Shown: one piece after another, positions 24,646 through 33,573 of the stretch
Position numbering within the stretch: the stretch's first letter is position 1
How the letters are laid out: each line of letters opens with the position of its first letter
Source of the DNA: a bacterium
Lineage (GTDB): Bacteria > Planctomycetota > UBA1135 > UBA2386
DNA: 41,063 nt
Assembly: GCA_024743115.1 (NCBI GenBank)
Contig: JANSXC010000038.1
Coordinates: forward strand, 1-41,063
Direction: 5' to 3'
Position numbers and translations under genes: made by a program
Notes under the pieces: model-generated
What the model was told of the DNA's origin: nothing
Databases searched by the model: none
What the model saw: the letters and a program-made list of their open reading frames with translations, nothing else

Positions 24646-26505
24646 ATGCGCGGTTGTTCGATCCTCGTGTTCGCAGGCCTCTGCAGCCTGCTCCTCGGTC
24701 AGAACTCGACGCGCAAGGATCTGCGGGTGCCGCCGAGTGAGCAGGCGGCGCGCGCCGGTTCGCACGTACCCTGGCGCAAGGACCTGACCGCAGCACTCGC
24801 CGAGTCGAAGGAGTCGGGTCGTCCCGTGTTCTGGTTCGTTCCGACGGTCGCGCGTTCGCCGATGGACCGCAAGGACGTGGTCGAGCGCTACCTGCTCGGT
24901 GGGCCGTTCTCGTGGCCGTCGACGATCGCCCTGCTCGAGAACCACTTCGTGCCCGTGCGCGAGGTGCCGCGCGGCGAACTGCAGAAGCGTTACGGGCTGC
25001 TGCGCCAGCGCTTCATCGAACCCGGTTACGTGATTCTCGACGGCGCCGGCGAGGTGCTGTTCCAGCTCGATCAGATCACGACACTGCATCCGGAGTGGTT
25101 CGAGGCGCCGCTGCGGCGGCTCGTGCAGGCGCCGCAGGAAGGATTCCCCGGCGCGCCGGCGCTGCGCGAGGCCTGGGAAAGTTATCGCGCGGGGGACTTC
25201 CCGGGCGTCGCGACGCGAGTGGGGCAGACCCTGGCGCTCGAGCCCGCGGACGGCGTCGCGGCGGAAGCGCTCTGGTTGCGCGGAGCGGCGGAGTTGCGCG
25301 CGACGCAGCCCGATGCGGCGCACGCGACGTGGCGTGAACTTGCGCAGCGGTATCCCGAGCATCCGCTCGCGAGCAAGGCGAAGCTCGAGACCGAGGGCCA
25401 CGGCCCGTTCGTGCGCGGCTTCGAGGACTACCTGGAGTTGCCCGCCGCCGCGTTGACCGCGGCGCCCGTCGACGGCTCACGCCTACCCGGGGTCTACGAC
25501 GAGGCGGAGCTCTGGCGGCGGTCCGTGCACTTCCTATTGCGCATGCACGACGGCACGGGCGTCTACCGCGACAGCAACTACGACTTCGGTGGCTCCGACA
25601 GTCTGCCCAACGTCTGGGCTGCGACCTCGTGCCTGGCCGGAATGGCGCTGTTGGCCGCGGACGCGCGGCAGCGTGACGGCCGGCTGCAGCTCGCGCAGAA
25701 GGCGACGACGCAGCTGCGAGAGTTGCTGCTCGGGATTCGCGGCAACGCCGAACGCGGCGCGTGGCTCGCGCTGTCGGACAGCGACGAGATTCTCTGGGCG
25801 CGAGCGTATGCACTGCGCTTCCTGGCGGCTTGGTCCCGACTGCACGAGCGCGACCGTGAGGCACTCCAACCGGAACTCTCGCGCGGTGCCTCGGCGCTGT
25901 TCGCCTTGCAGCCCGAGACCGGCGCCTGGTTCCACGAGTACGGCAACCCGTTCGCGACGGCGACGGCACTGCAGGCGCTGCACGATGCGAAGCGTTTGGG
26001 CTGTGAGATGGACGCGGACAAGATCACGCGCGGGCTCGCCGCGCTGGCGCGCAGTCGGACGCCGGAGGGCGCGTATTCCTACGGCGCTACGCGAGCCGGG
26101 CGGAAGCCGCGCGCCTCGGTCGCGGGTGCGGCTGGCCGAATGCCGCTCTGCGAACTGGCGCTCTACCTGTTCGACAAGAGCGACCAGGAGCGTTTGACCG
26201 CCGCCGTTACGGCCGGGCAGCGCCACCACGAGCTGCTCGCCGCGGTCCGGAAGTACGACGACCACGCCGATCGGCACGGCTACGGCGGGTTCTTCTTCTG
26301 GTTCGACATGTTGGGGCGCGCGGAAGCCGTGACGCACCTTGCCGACGCGCAGCTGCGGGCGAAGGTCGCGGGTGAACTGCGGGCGATCGTGCTCGATCTG
26401 CCGGAGTTCGACGGCTGTTTCGTCGACAGCCACGAACTCGGCCGGACCTACGGCACGGCAATGGCCCTGCTCGTGCTCGACACGCTCGATCGGGTTACGC
26501 GCTGA
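24646..26505 (+). CDS. Secreted protein with thioredoxin-like, TPR-like and alpha/alpha-toroid parts
   Basis: 619 aa. A signal peptide (about 1-18) is followed by a thioredoxin-like part at about 40-165 (LAESKESGRPVFWFVP, EPGYVILDGAGEVLFQLD) that has no CxxC pair. A TPR-like helical segment lies near 170-230. The last 360 residues show repeated helices with SLPNVWAATSCLAGMALLA, GAYSYG and ELALYLFD, resembling squalene/terpene cyclase or prenyltransferase-like toroids that bind peptides or glycans. Without the cysteines, the thioredoxin part is probably structural. ATG 24646 gives a signal peptide, unlike the upstream frame. It ends convergent to the 26526 gene. Confidence 0.7.
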   Translation: MRGCSILVFAGLCSLLLGQNSTRKDLRVPPSEQAARAGSHVPWRKDLTAALAESKESGRPVFWFVPTVARSPMDRKDVVERYLLGGPFSWPSTIALLENHFVPVREVPRGELQKRYGLLRQRFIEPGYVILDGAGEVLFQLDQITTLHPEWFEAPLRRLVQAPQEGFPGAPALREAWESYRAGDFPGVATRVGQTLALEPADGVAAEALWLRGAAELRATQPDAAHATWRELAQRYPEHPLASKAKLETEGHGPFVRGFEDYLELPAAALTAAPVDGSRLPGVYDEAELWRRSVHFLLRMHDGTGVYRDSNYDFGGSDSLPNVWAATSCLAGMALLAADARQRDGRLQLAQKATTQLRELLLGIRGNAERGAWLALSDSDEILWARAYALRFLAAWSRLHERDREALQPELSRGASALFALQPETGAWFHEYGNPFATATALQALHDAKRLGCEMDADKITRGLAALARSRTPEGAYSYGATRAGRKPRASVAGAAGRMPLCELALYLFDKSDQERLTAAVTAGQRHHELLAAVRKYDDHADRHGYGGFFFWFDMLGRAEAVTHLADAQLRAKVAGELRAIVLDLPEFDGCFVDSHELGRTYGTAMALLVLDTLDRVTR

Positions 26506-26513
26506 GTCGCTGG

Positions 26514-26530
26514 CCTGACGGCTGGTCAGG
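26514..26530. terminator. Short hairpin between convergent genes
   Basis: CCTGAC (26514-26519) pairs exactly with GTCAGG (26525-26530) around a five-base loop. It covers the stop of the leftward gene and follows the rightward stop at 26505. There is no T run on either side, so it is at best a weak, Rho-type or bidirectional end. Confidence 0.25.
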
Positions 26531-27443
26531 AACCCGGGCCGCCGCGCATCGCGACGACCCAGGCCGGTAGCTCGACAGAGTGTGAGTTTGCCGCCCCGAC
26601 GAGTCGATCGAGCGCCGTGTCGCCGAGCTGCATCGCGAGGGCGACTAGGCCCTGATGGTCGTCGAGCGTCGCGAGCCCGTCACGGAGCCAGGCGCCCGCG
26701 AACGCTTGCATCGCGCGTTCGCGAAGCCGTGCCGCCACGGCGTCGTTGACGGCGTGGCCCTGGTCGGTGCGCTGCAGGAACTCGGCAGCGCCGGCGCCGT
26801 CATGGCGGGCGAGCATGGCATCGAGCAACACGGTGAGAGCCGTTTCGAGGTCGACTTCGGCTGCGATCGCGGCGTTGCCGAGCAGCAGTTCCAGGGCGCG
26901 GATCGGGCGATTGACCGTGAGTTCCCGTTCGACCGCGCCCGTGAGTTCCGGGCTCGGCTGCGGTTCGGGGAGCAGCCACCAGTCGACGCGTTGTTGGCGG
27001 GCGCCGACCTGCGGACCACGTGGCGCGCGCAGTGCGACGGCCGGCAGATCGGCGCCTCGCAGGGCCCGGGCGAGATCGCTGTCGGCGGTCGCTACGGCCG
27101 GGGCTGCCGCACAGGTGCGCAGGAGGCGCCCGAGCTGGGCTTCGTCGGTGCCCCGAGCGATGGTGATCGAACCGACACCGGCGTCGGCGAGCCGGCCGAA
27201 TGGGACGTCCGTCGGATCGAAGCGCAGGACGCAGCGATCGTCGTGCAGGACCTCGTCGCCCCGCAGCTCCACGACGAGTTCCCGTTCCGCCACGACCTTC
27301 GCGAGTTCGCTGCGGCACTGTGCCAGCGAGTCTTCGGCGAGGCGCGCTACCGTGCCGTGTTGGCGCAGTGTCCGCACGGTTCGCGCCCAGAGCACGATCG
27401 CGGCGGCGGCCCGGCGGGTATCGGCTTCTTTTGTTGCGGCCAC
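26526..27443 (-). CDS. Protein of unknown function
   Basis: 305 aa from a GTG start; no signal peptide or clear membrane helix. An N-terminal helix is followed by a strand pattern (ELVVELRGDEVLHDDRCVLRFD) and GVGSITIARGTDEAQLGRLLRTCA. That arrangement, a small beta unit and then a helix where a glycine-rich turn leads into xxQLxxLL, recurs in uncharacterised N-terminal domains of bacterial HEAT-repeat or HD-domain proteins, but no such domain follows. The C-terminal half is alpha-helical, Ala/Leu-rich. It is divergent from nfeD, with a 159-base gap (27444-27602) that should hold both promoters; I could not pick a clear -35/-10 pair in it. Confidence 0.6.
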   Translation of the reverse strand: MAATKEADTRRAAAAIVLWARTVRTLRQHGTVARLAEDSLAQCRSELAKVVAERELVVELRGDEVLHDDRCVLRFDPTDVPFGRLADAGVGSITIARGTDEAQLGRLLRTCAAAPAVATADSDLARALRGADLPAVALRAPRGPQVGARQQRVDWWLLPEPQPSPELTGAVERELTVNRPIRALELLLGNAAIAAEVDLETALTVLLDAMLARHDGAGAAEFLQRTDQGHAVNDAVAARLRERAMQAFAGAWLRDGLATLDDHQGLVALAMQLGDTALDRLVGAANSHSVELPAWVVAMRGGPGS

Positions 27444-27602
27444 CTGGCGCCTATCGGAATCCCGGGCAGGCCGCCTGGATCGGACTCGGCTCGGCGCGTG
27501 CTCCCGCGGGCTCGGTCCGCCTCGCTTCGTGGGTTCTTCCCCGGCTTCTTTCTTCGGGGCGGCCGAACTACGAATGCCAATCTTCAGCCACCACGTTAAA
27601 CC

Positions 27603-29768
27603 ATGACCCTCGTGAGGACGCTTTCACCGATCTGCCGGCACCCGCGATGGCATTGGCTGTTGCTGGCGCTGCTGCCCGGCCTGCTCACGTTGGTTGCCAC
27701 GGCGCGTGGGGTGGCAGCTGCGGCGGTCGCGGCAGCCGAAGGGGACGTGGCGCCGTCCGCCCTGACCGACTGGCAGGAGCCCGGCGGGCCCGAGCCGCAG
27801 GTGCTGGTCGTCACGCTGAGCGGCAAGCTCGGCACCCAGGAACTCGCGCGCTGCACCCGGACCCTGCGTGAGGCCGAGGACAGTGGCGCCCGCAGCGTCG
27901 TGTTCGTCCTCGATCGCGACACCGGTGCGTTCACCGAGGACCAGGAGGACCTGCAGAGCCTGTTCGATCGGGTTCAGGGGACGGAGGTCGAGACGATCAC
28001 GCTCGTCCGCGGCCGCGCGACGCAGGGGGCCTGCTACCTCGCGCTGCTCACGGATCGCACGTTCTTCGAGCGCGGTGCGCAGATCGGCGAGATCACGAAG
28101 CCGGAGAAGGACTTTGGGGACTTCTTCGCGATGAACCCCGACAGCGCGATGGCGCAGCGTCTCGACGCCGTGAAGGCCGCCCTGAAGGACAGGCTCGATG
28201 GGCGCAAGACGAAGCTGCGGCCCGACGCGATCAAGATGGCGATGGCGATGGCCGACCCGCGCATGCAGCTCTATCGCGCGGTGGTGCGGGAGTCCGGACT
28301 CGAGCGGACGCGGTTGCTCGAAGAACGCGAGATCGTGGCGCTCCAGGGTGGCGGTGCCAAAGTCATCGACCAGCAGCCGTTGACGCGGCCGTTGTTCGTG
28401 ACGGCGGCGGAAGCCGAGGAGGCCGGCATCTCGGTGGGCACGGTCGATGGGCTCGAGCATCTCGCCCGCGACGTTCTGCTCGTCGACCCCGCGGTCGTCA
28501 AGGAACTGGAAGTCAACTGGGCCGAGGACATGATCGCCTGGCTCGAGATCCTCTCGCCGTTCCTGCTGATCGGTGGGTTCTTGTTGATCCTCGTCGAGGT
28601 CAAGGCGCCGGGATTCGGCTTGCCGGGAATCCTCGGCATTGCCTTCCTCGGCCTGTCGATGTTCCACAGCTACCTGGTGGGGCTCGCGGAGATCACCGAG
28701 ATCCTGCTGTTCTTCCTCGGTATCGCGGCGCTGGCCGTCGAGATCTTCCTGCTGCCCGGCATGCTGATCTTCGGGGCGATCGGGTTCTTGTGCCTGGTGC
28801 TCTCGCTGCTGCTGTCGAAGCAGTCGTTCATCTTCCCGAGCAACGAGATCGAGGAGGCCATCCTGCTGGGCAACCTCATCAACCTCACGGTGATGTTCGT
28901 GCTCGTCGTGGCGCTCGGCATGTTGCTGTGGCGACTGTTGCCGAAGGTGCCGATGTTCAACCGGCTGTTCCTGCCGCCCCCGAAGGGCGATTCCCAGGAT
29001 CGCGCGGAGCCGAGTGGGCTGGGCATCGCGACCGAACAGCTCGCCCAGCTCGTCGGACGGGTCGGCCGATCGGTGACCGTGCTGCGTCCCACCGGGACGA
29101 TGGATCTCGATGGGCAGCGCTACGACGTCGTGACGGAGGGCGAGTTCCACGAGATTGGCACCGAGCTGCGCGTGCTCTACGTCCAGGGCAACCGGGTGGT
29201 GGTCGGCGCGCATCAGCCACCGCCGGACATTCAGAGCGACAGTGACGCGGCGGGCCGAGTGGCCGGGGGCGATCGCGGCGGCGAAGCGGGGAGCGCCGGT
29301 GTGGCGGTGCTGCTGGCGATCGTCGGCCTTGCGCTGATCGTCGCCGAGGTGTTCTTCGTGTCCTTCGGCGTCATCGCGATCCTTGCGGGCGCCAGTCTGG
29401 TGGGCGCCATCCTCGTGGCGTTCCAGGATTCCGTGTCCTTCGGTGTCACGATGTTGGTCGTCGAGGCCATCGCCGCGCCGGCCGCGTTGTTCGCGGCGTT
29501 CCGCATCCTGCCCAAGACTCCGTTCGGTCGGCAGCTGATCCTTTCACGACCCGAGAACACGAGTCGTAGTAGTGCCGGCGATCCGGGACTCGGTGAGCTG
29601 CTGGACAAGACCGGCGTGACCCTGTCCGACCTGCGGCCGGCTGGATTCGCCCGCATCGACGGTCGCAAGGTCGACGTCACGACCCGCGGTGAGCTCATCG
29701 TTGCGGGGCGCGATGTCGTCGTAATCGACGTGAGTGCCAATCGGGTGCTCGTGGCCGAGCGCCAATGA
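27603..29768 (+). CDS. nfeD: NfeD-family membrane protein with duplicated NfeD module and degenerate protease domain
   Basis: 721 aa. A hydrophobic N-terminus (17-35) precedes a ClpP/SppA-like domain (65-300). Membrane helices lie at 312-455, an NfeD OB-type beta domain at 485-537, a second set of helices at 566-635 and a second OB-type domain at 668-720. Normal NfeD serine proteases carry a TPGG turn and an AxSAGA nucleophile. Here the corresponding places read DRDTGAF (104-110) and ATQGAC (139-144), so the nucleophile appears to be Gln 141 and the site looks inactive. NfeD proteins assist flotillin-like membrane assemblies, which fits floA 64 bases downstream. Confidence 0.85.
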   Translation: MTLVRTLSPICRHPRWHWLLLALLPGLLTLVATARGVAAAAVAAAEGDVAPSALTDWQEPGGPEPQVLVVTLSGKLGTQELARCTRTLREAEDSGARSVVFVLDRDTGAFTEDQEDLQSLFDRVQGTEVETITLVRGRATQGACYLALLTDRTFFERGAQIGEITKPEKDFGDFFAMNPDSAMAQRLDAVKAALKDRLDGRKTKLRPDAIKMAMAMADPRMQLYRAVVRESGLERTRLLEEREIVALQGGGAKVIDQQPLTRPLFVTAAEAEEAGISVGTVDGLEHLARDVLLVDPAVVKELEVNWAEDMIAWLEILSPFLLIGGFLLILVEVKAPGFGLPGILGIAFLGLSMFHSYLVGLAEITEILLFFLGIAALAVEIFLLPGMLIFGAIGFLCLVLSLLLSKQSFIFPSNEIEEAILLGNLINLTVMFVLVVALGMLLWRLLPKVPMFNRLFLPPPKGDSQDRAEPSGLGIATEQLAQLVGRVGRSVTVLRPTGTMDLDGQRYDVVTEGEFHEIGTELRVLYVQGNRVVVGAHQPPPDIQSDSDAAGRVAGGDRGGEAGSAGVAVLLAIVGLALIVAEVFFVSFGVIAILAGASLVGAILVAFQDSVSFGVTMLVVEAIAAPAALFAAFRILPKTPFGRQLILSRPENTSRSSAGDPGLGELLDKTGVTLSDLRPAGFARIDGRKVDVTTRGELIVAGRDVVVIDVSANRVLVAERQ

Positions 29769-29832
29769 CTGCTTCCCCACCCCTCCGCCGAGACTTCGTT
29801 CTCGACGAGACCGCTCCTCAGAGACCTTCGTG

Positions 29833-30870
29833 ATGCTTCTCGATATTTCCGATTATGTGCCCTGGGCGATCGGCGGCGTTCTGCTGCTGTTCGTCATCGT
29901 CGTCATCTTCCTGCTCCGCTTCGTCACGTTGTGGATCCAGGCCTACATGTCGGGGACGAAGATCGGCCTGTTCCAGCTCGTCGGCATGTCGCTCCGCAAG
30001 GTCAATCCGACCGTGATCGTGCGCGGCGCGATCTCGGCGACGCAGGCCGGGTTGCCGCTCAACGTCAACGATCTCGAGGCGCACTACCTCGCGGGCGGCA
30101 ACGTGATCAACGTCGTGCGTGCGCTGATCGCGGCGGACCGCGCGAACCTCGGCCTCGATTTCCGGCAGGCGGCCGCGATCGACCTCGCCGGCCGCGACGT
30201 GCTCGACGCCGTGCAAACCTGCGTGAACCCCAAGGTCATCGATTGCCCGGCCGCGTCCAAGGTCGCTGCAATGGCCAAGGACGGCATTCAGGTGCTGGCC
30301 AAGGCGCGCGTGACCGTGCGAACCAACATCCAGCGCCTCGTCGGTGGCGCGACCGAGGACACGATCGTCGCGCGTGTCGGTGAGGGCATCGTTTCGACGA
30401 TCGGTTCGTCGGGCTCGCACAAAGACGTGCTCGAGAACCCCGACCTGATCAGCAAGGGTGTGCTGCAGAAGGGGCTCGATGCGGGCACCGCGTTCGAGAT
30501 CCTCTCGATCGACATCGCGGACGTCGACATCGGTGACAACATCGGCGCGCGGCTGCAGGCCGATCAGGCCGAGGCCGACAAGCGCGTTGCGCAGGCGGCG
30601 GCCGAGTCCCGGCGTGCAATGGCCGTCGCGGCCGAGCAGGAGAACGTCGCGGACATCGCGGCCAACCGGGCCAAGCTCGTGCTCGCCGAGGCCGAGGTGC
30701 CGAAGGCCATGGCCGACGCGTTCCGTTCCGGCAACCTTGGCGTGCTCGACTTCCAGCGCATTCGCAACATCGAGGCCGACACCAAGATGCGGTCGCAGAT
30801 CGCGGCTGGAGAAGAGGCTCATCTGAAGAGCGAGAGCCAGAAGAAGAAGATGCCAGGCGAGAACGACTGA
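29833..30870 (+). CDS. floA: Flotillin-like protein FloA
   Basis: 345 aa, close to Bacillus FloA (331). One N-terminal membrane hairpin or helix (11-33), followed by the SPFH-like domain with NPTVIVRGAISATQAGLPL and GGNVINVVRALIAADRANLGLDF. A coiled-coil region follows, rich in Ala and Glu (QADQAEADKRVAQAAAESRR...), and then a charged tail. FloA proteins scaffold functional membrane microdomains and affect membrane fluidity and secretion. ATG 29833 is used; GTG 29830 is adjacent. Its TGA shares one base with the ATG of the next gene, so translation is likely coupled. Confidence 0.93.
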   Translation: MLLDISDYVPWAIGGVLLLFVIVVIFLLRFVTLWIQAYMSGTKIGLFQLVGMSLRKVNPTVIVRGAISATQAGLPLNVNDLEAHYLAGGNVINVVRALIAADRANLGLDFRQAAAIDLAGRDVLDAVQTCVNPKVIDCPAASKVAAMAKDGIQVLAKARVTVRTNIQRLVGGATEDTIVARVGEGIVSTIGSSGSHKDVLENPDLISKGVLQKGLDAGTAFEILSIDIADVDIGDNIGARLQADQAEADKRVAQAAAESRRAMAVAAEQENVADIAANRAKLVLAEAEVPKAMADAFRSGNLGVLDFQRIRNIEADTKMRSQIAAGEEAHLKSESQKKKMPGEND

Positions 30871-31643
30871 TGCGCGGGCTCTGGGAAATCCTGATCGCCA
30901 ACCCGATCCTGTTCTTCGTCCTGGCGGCGTGGATCGCGGGCGGCATCGGGCAGGTGCTGAAGTCACGCGGTACCGCGCGGCGGCAGGAAGAACGCGAACG
31001 GCGGCGGGCTTCGGCTCCGAGTTCCGAGTCCTCTTCGTCGCCGCGGCCCCGACCGACATCCAGTACGACCTCCAGTACGACCTCCAGTACGACCTCCAGT
31101 GCGGCGCGGCCCGTCGAGCCCCGTCGGGCCAGTGCCTCGGGCCCGCCACCGCTGACGTCGGAGTCGGGTCGGCGGGCTCCCGACGACGTCGCGGCGGAGA
31201 TGCGTCGGATCCTCGGTCTCGACGACGTCGAGGTCGTGCGGCCCGAGCCGTCCCAAGGACGGCGGCCCGACCTGCAGCCGACCCGCGCGCCCGAGGTCAT
31301 GCCGCGTTCCGAACCGATTGTTCGTGAGCGCAGCGGCCCGATCGTCGAACGGCCGGTGCCGTTGTCTGCCGCGGCGGCGACGCGCATGCTCGAGAAGCGC
31401 ATCGATCCCCACGTCGGGGAGGGCATCAGTCAGCGCAAGTCGCCGCGCAGCCGCGTCGGGCAGCACGACGCCAGCTGGGGCTCTCTCGGTGGCCGGCACC
31501 GCGCGGACAGTGCGGTCGAGCTGGCGCGCGGCGGCATCGACCGGCACGTCGACCTGTCCGACATCAAGCGCGTGATCCTCGGGGCGGAGATCCTCGGGCC
31601 GCCGATCGCGCTACGCGACCCGGGTCAGGAACGGATGATCTGA
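30870..31643 (+). CDS. Membrane-anchored disordered protein of the floA operon
   Basis: 257 aa. A single N-terminal membrane helix (about 5-26) is followed by a charged stretch, a Ser/Thr run built from a tandem repeat (around residues 64-77), long Pro/Arg/Ser-rich disorder and a conserved-looking C-terminal end (DLSDIKRVILGAEILGPPIALRDPG). I do not recognise a named family. A third gene of this kind behind nfeD and floA suggests a cofactor of the flotillin assembly, the disorder serving as a tether. The start overlaps the floA stop by one base. Confidence 0.72.
   Translation: MRGLWEILIANPILFFVLAAWIAGGIGQVLKSRGTARRQEERERRRASAPSSESSSSPRPRPTSSTTSSTTSSTTSSAARPVEPRRASASGPPPLTSESGRRAPDDVAAEMRRILGLDDVEVVRPEPSQGRRPDLQPTRAPEVMPRSEPIVRERSGPIVERPVPLSAAAATRMLEKRIDPHVGEGISQRKSPRSRVGQHDASWGSLGGRHRADSAVELARGGIDRHVDLSDIKRVILGAEILGPPIALRDPGQERMI
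31060..31101. repeat. Tandem 12-bp repeat
   Basis: CCAGTACGACCT is repeated three times in perfect phase (31060-31071, 31072-31083, 31084-31095) with a partial fourth copy. It encodes a Thr-Ser-Ser-Thr run in the disordered linker of the floA-operon protein. Units keep the frame, so copy number can change the linker length by four residues. Confidence 0.8.
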
Positions 31644-31648
31644 CCCGG

Positions 31649-31672
31649 CCCGGCCAGCTGCGAGCGGCCGGG
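31649..31672. terminator. Possible bidirectional hairpin
   Basis: CCCGGCC (31649-31655) pairs exactly with GGCCGGG (31666-31672) in the 71-base gap between the convergent stops of the floA-operon gene and the M28 peptidase. It may stop both transcripts, although there is no clear T tract. Confidence 0.3.
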
Positions 31673-31714
31673 CGTGACGGACCAGAATCGGTTCGTGGGA
31701 TCCGAGCCGAGCGG

Positions 31715-33439
31715 CTACTTGCCGCGGGCTCCACCCTTGCTCTTCTCGTCGGTGGGCGCGTCTTTCGACTCTTCCGTCATGACCGGCGCGGCCGGTTGCT
31801 GCGCGCTCTTGTTGCGCATCTTCGCCCACAGTTTCGCGTCGATCTCCGGGCGGCCGTCCTGGCGCGCGAGATCGAACGCGATGTCGTAGACGTAGGTCGC
31901 GACTCGCAGCAGCTTCTCGTAGTGAATCTTGTCCGGGGTGTCCGTGGTCTCGTGGTAGTCGCGATGCAGCCCCGTGAAGAAAAACGCTACGGGCACGCCC
32001 ATGCGCGCGAAGTTCGCGTGGTCACTGCGTCCGAACATCCCTTCCTGGTCGTACTCGATCGAGAAGCCGGCTGCCGAGTTCTTCGCCAGGCAGAGTTCGT
32101 GCAGCGCGGGCGCGAGCTGCTTGGTGCCGACGAGATGCAGCGATGTGCGGTTGTCTTCGGCCTTCTCGTTGCGTTCTTCGGGCGTCTTGCTCTCGCGGTT
32201 GGCTTCTTCGTCACGGCCGATCATGTCCATCTGCAACTCCGCCACGATCGCAGCGAGCGGGATGGGTGGGTTGCGGACGAAGAACCGGGAGCCGACGAGG
32301 CCGTCCTCTTCACCCGCGAAGCATACGAACAGGATGCTGCGGCGCGGCTTGATCGGGTTGGTGGCGAACATCTTCGCGATCGCCATGACACCCGTCGTGC
32401 CCGAAGCATCGTCGTCCGCGCCCGGGTGCAGGCCGCCGCCCATTCCGACGTGGTCGAGGTGGCTGCCGATCACGACGTATTCGTCCGCGAACTCGGGGTC
32501 GCTGCCGGGTAGCACGGCGACGACATTCATCGCCGGCGCGTCGGCTTCCTTGACCGCAATTTCGAGCTTGGCCGTGAACTTCGGAATCTCGGGTGCGAGT
32601 TCCGTGCCTTCGAGCACGTCCCGATGTAGCCCGGCAAACGTCAGGATCCGGTCGAGGTCCTCGCCCCCGAACGAGGTTTCCCCAGGCCGGCGCCGACGGC
32701 CAGCGGCGGCGGGGTTGGTCGAACGTCGGCTGCTCGAGGCGTCGCGCAACCCGGTGGGTTGCTCCGTGTTCGCGAACAGCACGGCGGCCGGCTGAGTACC
32801 GGAGAGGCCGCGGCGCAGGGCGAAACGCATCAGCGCGTTGCTCATGCGGTCGCCGCCGGGCTTGATGTGCGCGAGCACGATCTTGCCTTCGAGGTCGAGA
32901 TCCGCGAGCCCTTCGATCTTGGGAATGCTGAATCGCCGGCCGCCCCGCGGGTTCTGCGGGCGTTCGGGCGGCGTCACGACGAGCAGCACGACCTCGCCCG
33001 CTGCCGAGACGGTGGCCGAGGCGGTGCCGCCGAGTCGGTCGGCCGGGATGCGCAGCACCTCCTTGCCGTCCTTCTCGAGAGTGAAGTACGTGGCCTCCGC
33101 ATCGACCGCGGTTCGCGACCACGGTACGCGCTGGTAGAACGAGCCGTTCTGGCCCATCGGTCGCAGTCCGAGTTCCCGGAAGTGGGCGGACACGAACTCG
33201 GCCGCCTTGGCGAACCCCGGGTGACCGGTCTGGCGGCCGGCGAACTCGGGTGAAGCGAGCGTATAGAGCCAGTCCTTGCAGCCCGCGACATCGACCGACT
33301 GTGCGCCCGTCGAGCGATCGTCCGGCAGGTCGTGGGGTGCCGGGAAGGCCGATTGCGCCGGCGCGATTGCCAGCGGTCCCAGTGCGAGGCTCGCGATGGG
33401 TGCCAGGGCGAGTAGGAGTCGGGGCGCGGATCGGATCAT
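31715..33439 (-). CDS. Secreted M28 family zinc aminopeptidase
   Basis: 574 aa. Signal peptide in the first 30 residues. A protease-associated domain insert lies at roughly 145-290. The catalytic domain carries the two-zinc ligands in order: H327 (GSHLDH), D343 (ADDDASG), E377/E378 (FAGEEDG), D405 (MDMIGR) and H496 (DYHETTDT). It should release N-terminal amino acids from peptides in the periplasm or outside, and would act well after the S46 dipeptidyl-peptidase in the same window. The C-terminus ends in a charged Lys/Ala tail of about 30 residues. ATG 33439 is taken because the signal peptide begins there; the longer frame upstream is arginine-rich shadow. Confidence 0.93.
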   Translation of the reverse strand: MIRSAPRLLLALAPIASLALGPLAIAPAQSAFPAPHDLPDDRSTGAQSVDVAGCKDWLYTLASPEFAGRQTGHPGFAKAAEFVSAHFRELGLRPMGQNGSFYQRVPWSRTAVDAEATYFTLEKDGKEVLRIPADRLGGTASATVSAAGEVVLLVVTPPERPQNPRGGRRFSIPKIEGLADLDLEGKIVLAHIKPGGDRMSNALMRFALRRGLSGTQPAAVLFANTEQPTGLRDASSSRRSTNPAAAGRRRRPGETSFGGEDLDRILTFAGLHRDVLEGTELAPEIPKFTAKLEIAVKEADAPAMNVVAVLPGSDPEFADEYVVIGSHLDHVGMGGGLHPGADDDASGTTGVMAIAKMFATNPIKPRRSILFVCFAGEEDGLVGSRFFVRNPPIPLAAIVAELQMDMIGRDEEANRESKTPEERNEKAEDNRTSLHLVGTKQLAPALHELCLAKNSAAGFSIEYDQEGMFGRSDHANFARMGVPVAFFFTGLHRDYHETTDTPDKIHYEKLLRVATYVYDIAFDLARQDGRPEIDAKLWAKMRNKSAQQPAAPVMTEESKDAPTDEKSKGGARGK

Positions 33440-33573
33440 GACGGAGCGATTCAATGCCGGTGACCGGCGTTCGGACAGGGGGATTGGGGGTTCTACGGTG
33501 TCACGCGGGCGGCGGCGAGAGCAGACGCATTCGTGACACGGTTCGGGCCGGTAGCGCCCGGCTCGGGGGCGGG

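Noticed and set aside
27624..29213. 529-codon frame opposite nfeD
   Set aside because: It is antisense to the nfeD gene and its product is rich in His, Glu and Gln, the usual shadow composition.
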